Part shown: positions 36,773 through 49,585 of the stretch, piece by piece
Layout of the letters: each line of letters begins with the position of its first letter
Position numbering within the stretch: the first letter of the stretch is position 1
DNA from: Lineus longissimus
Taxonomy: Eukaryota > Nemertea > Pilidiophora > Heteronemertea > Lineidae
Assembly: GCF_910592395.1 (NCBI RefSeq)
Contig: NC_088309.1
Coordinates: 29,080,599 to 29,144,598 of the forward strand
DNA: 64,000 bases
Direction of reading: 5' to 3'
The notes under the pieces: generated by a model
What the model saw: the letters and a program-made list of their open reading frames with translations, nothing else
Told to the model about the DNA's origin: nothing
Database searches by the model: none
Position numbers and translations under genes: made by a program

Positions 36773-38914
36773 TGTGTTCTGGGCATGTTGTTTGTACAGT
36801 ATTGCTGTGCCTTTATTTCTCGGTACAATGTACTTCCACACTATCATCATTGGAATGCCACAGTGCAGTGAATGTTGGTCATTTTCTACCAAATCTGGCC
36901 TTGATGTACATAATCATAATTTTGAACCTGTAGCCTGGGCCTACCGGATATTATGAGAATGAGGTGAGGACAGCCAACTGATTTTGATTTTGATTCACCA
37001 TTGTTTATTGCAATGCTTTCTTTGCTCTTCCAGTTGCTGTTATAAATGAAAACATCATGCCGAACACCGACAAGAACAGTGTCCTGTCAAGCTTTGACAC
37101 AGTGTCCTGTCAAGCTTTGACAGCCCTAGACCTGGTGTCAGATTGCTGTGTTGCTAAATGCAATTGTGAAATAATTCATAGGCCAGCTTTTCATTCACTT
37201 TAAAAGTTTCTTCTTTTTATCAGCTTGTTGAGGAGGGTGCACAGTTGGTGAATATGATCGAAAACAGCATCAGCTCGGCCTGCTGTCAACAACTGATAGT
37301 GGTTCAGATGACGATGATGCCATTGGTCGTGCCCCACTCCAGGTGATTGCAGAAAATGAACGAGAACTGCCCTCTACTTCTAGAACTTCTAAGTTTGTGA
37401 TGTCTATCTATCTAGGTAAGTACTTTTTAAAAAGATCAAAATGTGTTCTGGGCATGTTGTTTGTATTGCTGTGCCTTTATTTCTCGGTACAATGTATGTA
37501 CTTCCACACTATCGTCATTGGAATGCCACAGTGCAGTGAATGTTGGTCATTTTCTGCCTAACCTGGCCTTGATGTACATAATCATAATTTTGAACCTGTA
37601 GCCTGGGCCTACCGGATATTATGAGAATGAGGTGAGGACAGCCAACTGATTTTGATTTTGATTCATCACTGTTTATTGCAATGCATTCTTTGCTCTTCCA
37701 GTTGCTGTTATAAATGAAAACATCACGCCGAACACCGACAAGAACAGTGTCCTGTCAAGCACATTCATTGATGACGAGATGCGAGATCCTAATTGGAATG
37801 CAAATCTTTCAGTCAACAAGTAAGTTTGCCCTTGCTGTTGTCATGGAATCACAATTATGACATTGTGCTCATGTAGAGACGACATCACAGATCTGTGTGT
37901 ACTTTTGGGTGGAGGGAATTTTAAGGTAGTTGAGGAGAGTTGTTCATGGAGAACATATTGAGTCAGGAGGACACATTATATAGAGGATAAACTATTCCAG
38001 TACACATGACAAAGAATGATCGCAAGCAAGAGACCAATGAGCACAACCAAGGAATTGACTGATTTTGATTTTGATTCATCACTGTTTATTGCAGTGCTTT
38101 CTTTGCTCTTCCAGTTGCTGTTAATAAAAACATCATGCTGAACACCGACAAGAAGACTGTCCTGTCAAGCTTTGACAGCCCTAGACCTGTTGTCAGATTG
38201 CTATGTTGCTAAATGCAATTGTGAAATAATTCATAGGCCAGCTTTTCATTCACTTTAAAAGTTTCTTCTTTTTATCAGCTTGTTGAGGAGGGTGCACAGT
38301 TGGTGAATATGATCGAAAACAGCATCAGCTCGGCCTGCTGTCAACAACTGATAGTGGTTCAGATGACGATGATGCCATTTGTGCTGCCCCACTCGATCCA
38401 GGTGATTGCAGAAAATGAACGAGAACTGCCCTCTACTTCTAGAACTTCTAAGTTTGTGATGTCTATCTATCTACTAGGTAAGTACTTTTAAAAAAGATCA
38501 AAATGTGTTCTGGGCATGTTGTTTGTACAGTATTGCTGTGCCTTTATTTCTCGGTACAATGTATGTACTTCCACACTATCGTCATTGGAATGCCACAGTG
38601 CAGTGAATGTTGGTCATTTTCTGCCTGGCCTTGATGTACATAATCATAATTTTGAACCTGTAGCCTGGGCCTACCGGATATTGTGAGAATGAGGTGAGGA
38701 CAGCCAACTGATTTTGATTTTGATTCATCACTGTTTATTGCAATGCATTCTTTGCTCTTCCAGTTGCTGTTATAAATGAAAACATCATGCCGAACACCGA
38801 CAAGAACAGTGTCCTGTCAAGCGCATTCATTGATGATGAGATGCGAGATCCCAATTGGAATGCAAATCTTTCAGTCAACAAGTAAGTTTGCCCTTGCTGT
38901 TGTCATGGAATCAC

Positions 38915-39908
38915 AGCTCATTGTCATTATGGACGGTATGACCTACAGCGCCATTATTCCCTAGTTGTGACTTTCTCTAGTTTCAACTTCCACCACTTCC
39001 ACCACTCCACCACCAGAGTGGCGCTAGTAGTTCGCAGTAGGCAGAGACATAGGTTATGACGTATCTATGTCCGTGCCTACTGTGAATTTTGGCCATTTTC
39101 ACAATATTTGCCTACACAATGTACTACGAAAGGAACAATTCCTTATGCATATACAACGTTACCTTATTATATATGCATAGGGGGTCGAAAGGTCAACTAT
39201 CATTTGGATTGATGAATAAATTAATTGTATGGTCACGTGTGATCACGAATTGAGGTGATTTTGTTAAACGGAGGTCTCCTTCATTGACTTTGGCCCAGGG
39301 GTGTTGTCCCTGACTGCCAAAAAAATCAAAATGGCTGCCTACAGTAATGTAGTTCCGATTCCCGCCACCGGTAGATCGCAGATGGCGCTGCTACTTTTGA
39401 CTAATGCCATTTCAATGAAACAGTGTACAATTTTTAAACTCTCATAAAATTTAAACCGATAGACCGATTTCGATGAACTAAAGCTTAAAATGATCTCCTT
39501 TCGATTCTGAACAACTTTCTCGCAGGTTGTAGGGGTCTATCTTAAAAAATGAAAAAGTTTTGAAAAGTGATGATGGGAATCCCCAACCCTGCAATCATCA
39601 TGTCTATAAAGAGAACATTCAATGTGGTACCTGAGTTTTCACTGCTGCTGGAATCATGTTTGTATCTGGTAAAAAAACACGTAGACAAAGTGTTTAGGAG
39701 AGATTCATACATGGGAATGTGAATATTATAGATTTTTGGTTGGACTTGTGAATTTCCGGGAAATTTATTTTTGTCAGAAATTCTTACAACCGACTAGGTA
39801 ATACAGGGGTAAGGGTAATCGTTTTTCCTTCATCACAAACCAATGCATTGCATTGCATCATTTTTTCAAAACACGCGAATTGAGTGAAAAAAAATGCAAA
39901 TGTACATG
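38915..39908 (-). mobile_element. ~1 kb dispersed element, copy f
   Basis: Full-length inverted copy (agctcattgtca ... aaatgtacatg) with the 29 bp duplication on both sides, matching copies a-e. Confidence 0.7.
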
Positions 39909-42084
39909 TTTGCCCTTGCTGTTGTCATGGAATCACAATTATGACATTGTGCTCATGTAGAGACGACATCACAGATCTGTGTGTACTTTTGGGTGGAGGG
40001 AATTTTAAGGTAGTTGAGGAGAGTTGTTCATGGAGAACATATTGAGTCAGGAGGACACATTATATAGAGGATAAACTATTCCAGTACACATGACAAAGAA
40101 TGATCGCAAGCAAGAGACCAATGAGCACAACCAAGGAATTGACTGATTTTGATTTTGATTCATCACTGTTTATTGCAATGCTTTCTTTGCTCTTCCAGTT
40201 GCTGTTATAAATGAAAACATCATGCCGAACACCGACAAGAACAGTGTCCTGTCAAGCTTTGACAGCCCTAGACCTGGTGTCAGATTGCTGTCTTGCTAAA
40301 TGCAATTGTGAAATAATTCATAGGCCAGCTTTTCATTCACTTTAAAAGTTTCTTCTTTTTATCAGCTTGTTGAGGAGGGTGCACAGTCGGTGAATATGAT
40401 CGAAAACAGCATCAGCTCGGCCTGCTGTCAACAACTGATAGTGGTTCAGATGACGATGATGCCATTTGTGGTGCCCCACTCGATCCAGGTGATTGCAGAA
40501 AATGAACGAGAACTGCCCTCTACTTCTAGAACTTCTAAGTTTGTGATGTCTATCTATCTACTAGGTAAGTACTTTTAAAAAAGATCAAAATGTGTTCTGG
40601 GCATGTTGTTTGTACAGTATTGCTGTGCCTTTATTTCTCGGTACAATGTATGTACTTCCACACTATCGTCATTGGAATGCCACAGTGCAGTGAATGTTGG
40701 TCATTTTCTGCCTAACCTGGCCTTGATGTACATAATCATAATTTTGAACCTGTAGCCTGGGCCTACCGGATATTATGAGAATGAGGTGAGGACAGCCAAC
40801 TGATTTTGATTTTGATTCATCACTGTTTATTGCAATGCATTCTTTGCTCTTCCAGTTGCTGTTATAAATGAAAACATCACGCCGAACACCGACAAGAACA
40901 GTGTCCTGTCAAGCACATTCATTGATGACGAGATGCGAGATCCTAATTGGAATGCAAATCTTTCAGTCAACAAGTAAGTTTGCCCTTGCTGTTGTCATGG
41001 AATCACAATTATGACATTGTGCTCATGTAGAGACGACATCACAGATCTGTGTGTACTTTTGGGTGGAGGGAATTTTAAGGTAGTTGAGGAGAGTTGTTCA
41101 TGGAGAACATATTGAGTCAGGAGGACACATTATATAGAGGATAAACTATTCCAGAACACATGACAAAGAATGATCGCAAGCAAGAGACCAATGAGCACAA
41201 CCAAGGAATTGACTGATTTTGATTTTGATTCATCACTGTTTATTGCAGTGCTTTCTTTGCTCTTCCAGTTGCTGTTAATAAAAACATCATGCTGAACACC
41301 GACAAGAAGACTGTCCTGTCAAGCTTTGACAGCCCTAGACCTGTTGTCAGATTGCTATGTTGCTAAATGCAATTGTGAAATAATTCATAGGCCAGCTTTT
41401 CATTCACTTTAAAAGTTTCTTCTTTTTATCAGCTTGTTGAGGAGGGTGCACAGTTGGTGAATATGATCGAAAACAGCATCAGCTCGGCCTGCTGTCAACA
41501 ACTGATAGTGGTTCAGATGACGATGATGCCATTTGTGCTGCCCCACTCGATCCAGGTGATTGCAGAAAATGAACGAGAACTGCCCTCTACTTCTAGAACT
41601 TCTAAGTTTGTGATGTCTATCTATCTACTAGGTAAGTACTTTTAAAAAAGATCAAAATGTGTTCTGGGCATGTTGTGGGCATGTTGTTTGTACAGTATTG
41701 CTGTGCCTTTATTTCTCGGTACAATGTATGTACTTCCACACTATCGTCATTGGAATGCCACAGTGCAGTGAATGTTGGTCATTTTCTGCCTAACCTGGCC
41801 TTGCTGTACATAATCATAATTTTGAACCTGTAGCCTGGGCCTACCGGATATTGTGAGAATGAGGTGAGGACAGCCAACTGATTTTGATTTTGATTCATCA
41901 CTGTTTATTGCAATGCATTCTTTGCTCTTCCAGTTGCTGTTATAAATGAAAACATCATGCCGAACACCGACAAGAACAGTGTCCTGTCAAGCGCATTCAT
42001 TGATGATGAGATGCGAGATCCCAATTGGAATGCAAATCTTTCAGTCAACAAGTAAGTTTGCCCTTGCTGTTGTCATGGAATCAC

Positions 42085-42920
42085 AGCTCATTGTCATTAT
42101 GGACGGTATGACCTACAGCGCCATTATTCCCTAGTTGTGACTTTCTCTAGTTTCAACTTCCACCACTTCCACCACTCCACCACCAGAGTGGCGCTAGTAG
42201 TTCGCAGTAGGCAGAGACATAGGTTATGACGTATCTATGTCCGTGCCTACTGTGAATTTTGGCCATTTTCACAATATTTGCCTACACAATGTACTACGAA
42301 AGGAACAATTCCTTATGCATATACAACGTTACCTTATTATATATGCATAGGGGGTCGAAAGGTCAACTATCATTTGGATTGATGAATAAATTAATTGTAT
42401 GGTCACGTGTGATCACGAATTGAGGTGATTTTGTTAAACGGAGGTCTCCTTCATTGACTTTGGCCCAGGGGTGTTGTCCCTGACTGCCAAAAAAATCAAA
42501 ATGGCTGCCTACAGTAATGTAGTTCCGATTCCCGCCACCGGTAGATCGCAGATGGCGCTGCTACTTTTGACTAATGCCATTTCAATGAAACAGTGTACAA
42601 TTTTTAAACTCTCATAGAATTTAAACCGATAGACCGATTTCGATGAACTAAAGCTTAAAATGATCTCCTTTCGATTCTGAACAACTTTCTCGCAGGTTGT
42701 AGGGGTCTATCTTAAAAAATGAAAAAGTTTTGAAAAGTGATGATGGGAATCCCCAACCCTGCAATCATCATGTCTATAAAGAGAACATTCAATGTGGTAC
42801 CTGAGTTTTCACTGCTGCTGGAATCATGTTTGTATCTGGTAAAAAACACGTAGACAAAGTGTTTAGGAGAGATTCATACATGGGAATGTGAATATTATAG
42901 ATTTTTGGTTGGACTTGTGA
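42085..42920 (-). mobile_element. ~1 kb dispersed element, copy g, truncated
   Basis: Starts like copy f but breaks off at gttggacttgtga and is joined directly to a virus-like gene fragment. About 155 bp of the element end are missing. Confidence 0.75.
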
Positions 42921-43083
42921 AAATTTTGCAGCGTATAACGTCATGAGTAAAACGTGTCGCAATGCAGGTGTGATGAATCTAGGCGATTACGAGAGCATCA
43001 GTTTCAAGTACAAGAATCCAAACACTAACACCCAGTTCTTGAAATCTGAACTGTTCGACGGGGACGGCTGTTCTGAGGCGAAA
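42921..43083 (+). pseudogene. Fragment of virus-like sequence (copy of 57,549-57,701)
   Basis: About 162 bp from attttgcagcgt to gcgaaatcagaga match the complement of 57,549-57,701 with a few substitutions and a 6 bp in-frame length difference. At both sites the fragment borders the same dispersed element in the same relative orientation. Here about 150 bp between them are deleted, with a short T-run at the junction. It is a non-functional relic marking the outer end of the right array. Confidence 0.85.
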
Positions 43084-43386
43084 TCAGAGAGCCGTTCTCC
43101 TGCCATATGAGAAATGTTAATACTCAGCACTTTGCTGCTACTGTGTTACGTTACTACATTCACTTGTTCTAATCTTTGATTGACAAAGTGTCTCCAAAAT
43201 GCTAACTTTATCAGAAATACGTAACCTTGTACGTACATGTATGTGCCTCCCATATTAAAGCAAACATTGCATTGTGGAATCAAATTATTATAAGTGTGTT
43301 GATTATAATAATAATATGTGCATTTCATTATTTCAGGTTCTGAGGCATGACACGTACGTATGACACACACACTCTCTGCCATATAG
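43084..43386. other. Non-coding spacer
   Basis: No gene seen. AT-rich sequence directly upstream of a candidate exon; a polypyrimidine-like cacacacactctctgccatatag precedes the exon. Confidence 0.4.
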
Positions 43387-43946
43387 AGTGATGTTGAACA
43401 AGCTGGTTCTTAAATCTGTTAAAAAGCTCAGTTCTGATGCTCAGACCTCAGGGTTGGAGGAGGGCTTCCACTTCACCTACCACCAGGCAATGAGTGAGTG
43501 AGCAGGTCAGTTCAGTTAGCAATTATAATTGCATACACAGTGTTCCTTGTTTTAATTTATTTCAGTGTGTAGGCAATCTTCATGTCTACGTACTTAATAC
43601 TACTTGTAACTAAACTGGAAGATGCAGAGTGCAGTTACATTCACGCGCGTGTCCGCAATGCAGCCAGTAGTAATTATAACTACGTAGCACTGCCGCTGCT
43701 GACTGCCTGATATCTCAAATGACTGACATTGAAAACCAAATGAAGTGACTATTTGAGCGGCGGATATTACACACTTTATTAATGTGTCTGATATTTCCAA
43801 TCACACACAATCCATTTGTTGTGTTCTCTTTTAAGTACACTGCTTCACTCATCTCTTTCAGAATCTATGCCGACAGACAGAGTGTGGTGGAGGAAGTCAT
43901 CCGGCTGGTGAAGACTGGAGAGACCTATGACGTAAACTATGTGTAA
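43387..43946 (+). CDS. Candidate last two exons of a host gene
   Basis: Exon 43,387-43,497 (from an ATG at 43,391, or continuing from an upstream exon after ccatatag) ends at donor GTGAGC. Exon 43,862-43,946 follows acceptor ctctttcag and ends in TAA. Phases match (2 then 1 base, giving GAA). The combined sequence has natural protein composition, with KLVLKSVKKLSSDAQ at the start and VVEEVIRLVKTGETYD near the end. A polyadenylation signal lies at about 44,353. I do not recognise the family. It may be a 63-residue protein or the C-terminus of a larger one whose 5' exons were lost to the repeat array. Confidence 0.5.
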
Positions 43947-44467
43947 TGACTGATGATACTCCAAATCTGGCCTCGCTGCACACACCGCCACCTGCTTCCA
44001 AGGAAGAGGCTGTATTGATTGCACTTGCAGCATCGAAGTCGCTTCAACAAGAACGCCTGCTGAGATAGACATACATGCACCAGCCTCAAGAACTCATGCA
44101 CACATCATTGTGTAGGCTGTTACTGTGTAGATGATGTAGACTGACTGCATGACGTGTTGAGAACTTCTCGATCACTGGCTTCCTGGATAAATGATGACAA
44201 GCTCTGATAATATCAGCTTTTTATAGTGTAGTACTCGAGGCCCTAGTTTCTGGAAGTTCATATTATTGCGCAGGGAAAAAGTCCCAAGCATGCATGAAAA
44301 ATTTTAAGAATGCAAATTTTGAATTAACAATGTTCACTCGAAGTTTTATTACAAATAAAAATAGAAGAACATTATTGATAAACATTGTGTGTGATTGTCA
44401 TTGTCTTTCTCACTTGGCTATATCATCACAACAGCTATAGTCATTGTCACAACACATTCATTGATCA
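43947..44467. other. 3' flank between convergent candidate genes
   Basis: Holds AATAAA on the plus strand (about 44,353) and on the minus strand (ttttatt at about 44,345), which suggests convergent transcription units. No coding region. Confidence 0.35.
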
Positions 44468-45941
44468 TTGATTGACATGATCTGCTCGGACGGACACCTC
44501 CATGGCTTCCTCCTCCATGGCTTCCATGAATCCAACAAATTCTGCTTCATCCTCAGGTCCAAACTTGTGGAGGAAACTCGAATGCCCTCATGCACCTTGC
44601 AGACCGACTGCACAGCATGGAACCACAACACGAATGTCCTTGCCCAGGAAACCAAAAGCCCAGCGAACGTACAAGCTGCCTATATAGCCGGCGATGTGAC
44701 GGTACTTTTTTGAAGTACCGTCCATACATACTGCATGGGTCTTAGTTATAATAGTACATATTAATATTGATCATACCAAGCTGTATCACTATCAAGCACA
44801 CCGCAGGTGAATCCTGCGTGATCTGTGATGCAATTACCACCTACTCCTGTGGAACCCCCGGTTTCCTCCTGCTCCTCTACCGTCATCAGTAGTGCTTGGT
44901 ATCGATCCACTGCACGACAGCACCGACGTCGTGCATTCCTTTCTTCTCTTGGACACGACTTGACAAATCTAACAAACATCATGACGTGCACCTGCAAAGA
45001 TAAATTATTAAACAGCATCGACCAATGAACGACGAGATATTGTAATCACTACGAGACTCAACTGCATGCTGCTGCTGCTGCTGCTGTTCTAGGCCCAGCA
45101 CAGCATGCACAGTGACACGAATTGTTTGTTTACATCGATCAGCTGATGATGACCGAGGACGAGGTCAGATATGCATGTCAACACACTACTAAGTTAGTTG
45201 CTAACCTACTAACGTTTCACAACAACACTAGACAGACAGAGTCTCCCAGCAGAACATCATTACAAAATACCTGAAATAGAAATGAGACGCCTATCTTCAT
45301 CGGGTTTATAATAATAATGATAATAATGATAATATAATAACGGTTAGAGTCGATTGTGTGCGGGTGTGTGTGTGTGTGTGTGTGTGTATACCGTCTTGAC
45401 CCGGTTGACCGGAACCAGAAAACCTCCGCGCCCAGGTGACATTTTTGCACGCGAATCGTATAGGCCAATGCACAGCAATTTACCTGGGGAGCCGAGATTG
45501 TCTTCAGCGGGACGCGATGATGTTTACGGAGCAGAGTAGCCGCTTTTCCGTTCGAGATTTCGTCAAAACAGGGCCGAATCAAAGTGTGACGATACCCTGG
45601 GGCGAATCGAAATGCATTAAACAACAATCTGCATCGCTGCCAGAGACTATTTTTCTCTTTCCGCGAAGAAATCGTGCTTTGAACTGGCAAAATTTCGCAA
45701 AAGATTTTCAGTCTGCTTACTTTTCCGTCGGTCCGGGGTTGCTCGTTTCGACGACGACGACGATTTCGTCAATATCATGGCGTGTGGCAAGAAGTCGACA
45801 ATCTGGTCCCATTTATGATGCAATAATCTTGAAAGTACATTGGTCTCAATGTCTATTTCCTCGTTTCCATGACAAAATCCTACCGTGAAACCAGTCCTGT
45901 TCAACCCACTCGTCGTCCACAACAACACAACACGTAGCCAT
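44468..45941 (-). other. Candidate minus-strand host exons, weakly supported
   Basis: Three pieces have coding-like composition: 45,941-45,884 (ATG, acidic/aromatic VVVDDEWVEQDWFH, donor GTAGGA) in a CpG-rich stretch; 44,996-44,761 (after acceptor atctttgcag); and 44,655-44,468, which has an acidic frame EAMEEEAMEVSV ending in TGA. The phases of the first two do not join directly, and two pieces each have their own stop, so I cannot assemble a model. The CpG-rich 45,400-46,000 region could be a promoter island. Confidence 0.25.
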
Positions 45942-46363
45942 TAATCAGCGGCAGGTCTCACTAGCCGGTGCGGAGGCCAGGCCTAGCGCCATCAGCGGCT
46001 GTAGACTTGGCAGCAGGCCCCTTATACTCTCTGCTCACACAAACCTATACAATTCTACAATAGCTTGTCTACTATTGTAGAATGCACATCTGACCAAGTT
46101 TCAACGTCGTCTAGACATAATACAGTGATGCATATTATAGACTGTTTACATAGCACAATGCATGCATGAGACACCACCTGATCACATGCATACTGGCTAG
46201 TGAGACCTCAAACACTTAGATGATAATAATATTAAGGACAGGGCCGGTCGGCTAAGGTCTTTTTGAATTCAAATCCTACACTCGGCCGGGTCTCGGGATC
46301 ATTATCTATGCTTTCATGCTTATCTCCGGGCAAAAAGGCATCATCGTAACTATATCACCCCCC

Positions 46364-46414
<51 letters not shown>

Positions 46415-48533
46415 GCACCCGCACACCCGCGCACGCACACACCTCTCTCCCAACCACCAACTACTCCGGCGCTGTGCTAGCGGCCAACTGCTTCTTCGAT
46501 CAACTGCCATGATGGCATATCATCCATCCAAACTATCAAAACTTTCTGATCATGGGTCATGGTTAATGAATAATTCACCTCATGCACTAGCCAAAAATCA
46601 ATTTACACAGAATAATATCATTTTATGTTATACAGAAGTCACAAATGAGATGAAAATGATTGATGATATGTTAAAAACAAGCAAAAAAATATTTAAAAGT
46701 CACAGGGGTTATAAATAGGGTGCAGTAGTGGTCAACCATGCACCCACGCACCACCATTCACCTCTGATTAATGAGTTCATGAACAGTAATTCTAAGCTGA
46801 TAATAATTCTACCGCCAAAAGAGACCACGCACATGCCTAATTGCATATGCATGTATGGTTACTATGGTAAACAACTACAACAATTACACTGAACAACAAT
46901 TACACTGACTGAGGCTCCACAGAGCAAGTAGGTACGTACCTGCATGGTGCGCATGCCTGTCCAGGTAGCACATGCACTGTCTCGAGAGTCAGCGATGAGT
47001 CACCCGGCCGCGCAGGTAGCTTCCCCATCTATTAAATGTACAGCACTGCATGGGAGTGAAGAGGATAGTCTGAGTGACCATGGTAACCAACCGGCCGCCG
47101 GTGCTGCCACCTGTATTTTCCCGCTGGCCGATATATGAACTAACGCTAGAACAGGATACAAATTTAACAAATATGCCCCTAACTCGCTAACCCCTCCACC
47201 AAATTTCTAGCTAACTTTGCCAATACCTGCACACATCGTTTACCAAACACCTCGCACAGGTCAAATTACGCACAACAACACCCGGCGCGCGTATTCACCG
47301 TTACGCCGTACTCGAAGATTTTCGCGATTTTTCATCCAGCCAGATATGCATCAAATAGGTGAGGGGGTGAGGGGGTGAAATCGTTTCCAAAACACCTCAC
47401 CCAGGTCAAATTCCAGCCGTACGGGCGGCGCAGGGGGGGGGGGGTGGGTCAAAGTGAGGGGGCCTATTTCCGATGTGAGTTGTAGTAGGCCTACCATGGC
47501 CATGATTGTGTACTTTAGACAATCATGTACGTTATAGACATGATGTTCGAGTCGTACGTGCGTGCTATTGTAAGTTGTGATAGTTCAGTGTTGCATTGAA
47601 AGTTTGACACTAGGGTTAGGCCGGTTAGGGTAAGGCCGGTTAGGGTTAGGCCGGTTAGGGTTAGGCCGGTTAGGGTTAGCCGGCCGGCTCTGTTCATGCA
47701 TGCAATACTGCAGCAGGGTTAGGTTTGTACGGATGACGTGTACATCAATAACAGTGAGTGTGTACGTGTGTACGTGCAGTCGACCAGCACCGCGCGCGTA
47801 TTATTCTGATACTGCGGGACATGGTAGAAGAAATAATATATGTAATGTATGTAATATGGGCGCGCGGGAATCACAGCTCAGTTGGTTGTATACATGCAGT
47901 CATAGCATCATGTCAAAACATACCATGCAGTGTGTTGCCACCGCACGAGAAATGTAAAAACCAGTCAAGGCCCTGGGCTCATAGTGATGACACAGTATAT
48001 TCAACGTGTATGTGTATTCTATAGTCCGTAGTACGTACAGTGTACTGTATGTAAAATAATATGTGATAAGCGAACCGACGGCCCACAAAACTGGTCGAGA
48101 GGAAATCATTGCGTATACATGTATATATATAGTAAGACAATCTCATGTACATGTCAATCAGGTCCTTTGAAACAGGCGTGTAGATGACGAGCTGATGACA
48201 AGTTATAGCTGTGTCGTTTTCATGTGGTTATAGCCTATAATTATTACATGTATACATGTACTATATAGGAGGGCCGGGTTATTGGTGGTAGACTTCTGCC
48301 TGCCGCGCGCGTTCGTGCAAAAGCACTTCGGGGCTCATTGAGTTGAATTGGATGAAAAAAAGACAAACAGCAGGATGTGATCATATCAGCAGCAGGATGT
48401 GATGGTAGTACAATGACAATATGTCGTGTCTCTTAAAAGGTCACCGGCCAGGCACGGTATCCAGGCTAGGGTTAGGGATAGTGTCTTCGTGTCCAGATAC
48501 CACCATTGACCCCAGACACCGTTATGAAAAAGG
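45942..48533. other. Intergenic host-like DNA with simple repeats
   Basis: No gene supported. Contains a (CA)n tract at about 46,367-46,412, a G-run near 47,430, a tandem repeat at 47,617-47,685, and a region around 46,630-46,700 that vaguely resembles the flank at 36,080-36,150 (acagaagtcacaaatga). Several 60-90 codon frames are in low-complexity or random sequence. Confidence 0.45.
47617..47685. repeat. 15 bp tandem repeat with telomere-like core (ttagggttaggccgg)
   Basis: Four to five copies of ggttagggttaggcc. The GGTTAG core resembles the TTAGGG telomere repeat, but the unit is 15 bp and the tract is short, so it is an interstitial minisatellite. Confidence 0.85.
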
Positions 48534-48540
48534 TATAAAG
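48534..48540 (+). promoter_or_regulatory. TATA box upstream of primase paralogue
   Basis: TATAAAG, 132 bp before the ATG at 48,672. The intervening leader ends in a (CA)n tract at 48,634-48,670. Confidence 0.45.
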
Positions 48541-48635
48541 GTACCTATATACCTAACAGGATAAGTTTCTCTCAATCACACTACTCACATCAGCAGCTAC
48601 TTGGCAAACTTAATATCAAATTGGCTCAATCGATG

Positions 48636-48671
<36 letters not shown>

Positions 48672-48672
<1 letters not shown>

Positions 48673-49542
48673 TGTGCAACATTCAAATAACCGGAAGATT
48701 TTGGAAGCTTGACTTAGCTGACCAGTCCGAACAAGGTAGAGTTTTTGCCACGGACACGCCGGCGTGCAAAGGATCCAAACAGTTCCTGACACTCCGATGT
48801 GTCAATTCGTCACGTGCCCGTCACGAATGCGACAAGTCATACTTCAATTTCTTCAGAAATGATCGTCATGTTTACGAGCGAATATTGGACAACCAACCCG
48901 TCAGATTCTACTTGGACCTTGAGAAACCATGGTCCTCTGGAGAGATTTGTACACGTGCCATCATAGAGGAAGCACGACGTCTAGTCGACAGAGACGAAAG
49001 GTTCAACAGGGTGATCGTAATGGACTCCCACCATCCAGACGTGAAACACAGTCAGCACCTCCTCTTTCCAGATGCCATTTTCGAGAATCAGAAAGATGCA
49101 AAATCGTTAGCGATCATGTTGGACGCCCGCCTGCGACAAATGGATAATGCAGCTACTATAAACACGACACACGACAATGCGGTATTAAGTTCATGGAAAC
49201 ACGTTTACGTGGACAACAGAGAGACAACGAGAAGACACCAATAGACCTATCCGTCCACTCGAAGAACAGACTTTTCCGTCTTTTGTGGCAGAGCAAGCGT
49301 GTCAAAATCGGATGTGGCCCTCATCTGATGATAAATGACAAAATGTCAACTGAAGGCGTGGAACCATACGAAACGCTCATTCAGAGCGATGAATTGAGAG
49401 AAAGAGACCTTCTGACAGGAGACTTCATCCAAAATTTGATCACGAATAATATAGGCAAAGATTTGACAACAATGATGATTATGAAAAAGAGCAAGAGAGG
49501 GGTGGGGAACAATAACAACAATTCGAGAAAGAAAGAACGACC

Positions 49543-49585
<43 letters not shown>

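Larger units (their letters stand above)
36772..42920 (+). repeat. Right tandem / higher-order repeat array (inverted relative to left)
   Basis: Same units as the left array in opposite orientation, but fewer. Cassettes lie near 37230, 38300, 40390 and 41454, and two elements are inserted. The innermost unit carries variants (ccccactccagg lacking four bases, and tatctatctaggtaag) found on the left only at about 14,690-14,760. The outer part, from 38,300, is colinear with left 3,695 down to the window start. So relative to the left arm about 10 kb and 4 kb of units are missing or were never gained. The array ends at 42,920 inside a truncated element. Confidence 0.9.

Noticed and set aside
45436-45888. 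150-codon plus-strand ORF
   Set aside because: Antisense to a CpG-rich candidate first exon; no ATG context or recognisable domain.
47617-47685. Telomere sequence
   Set aside because: The unit is 15 bp with ggcc spacers and only four to five copies; an interstitial minisatellite is more likely.
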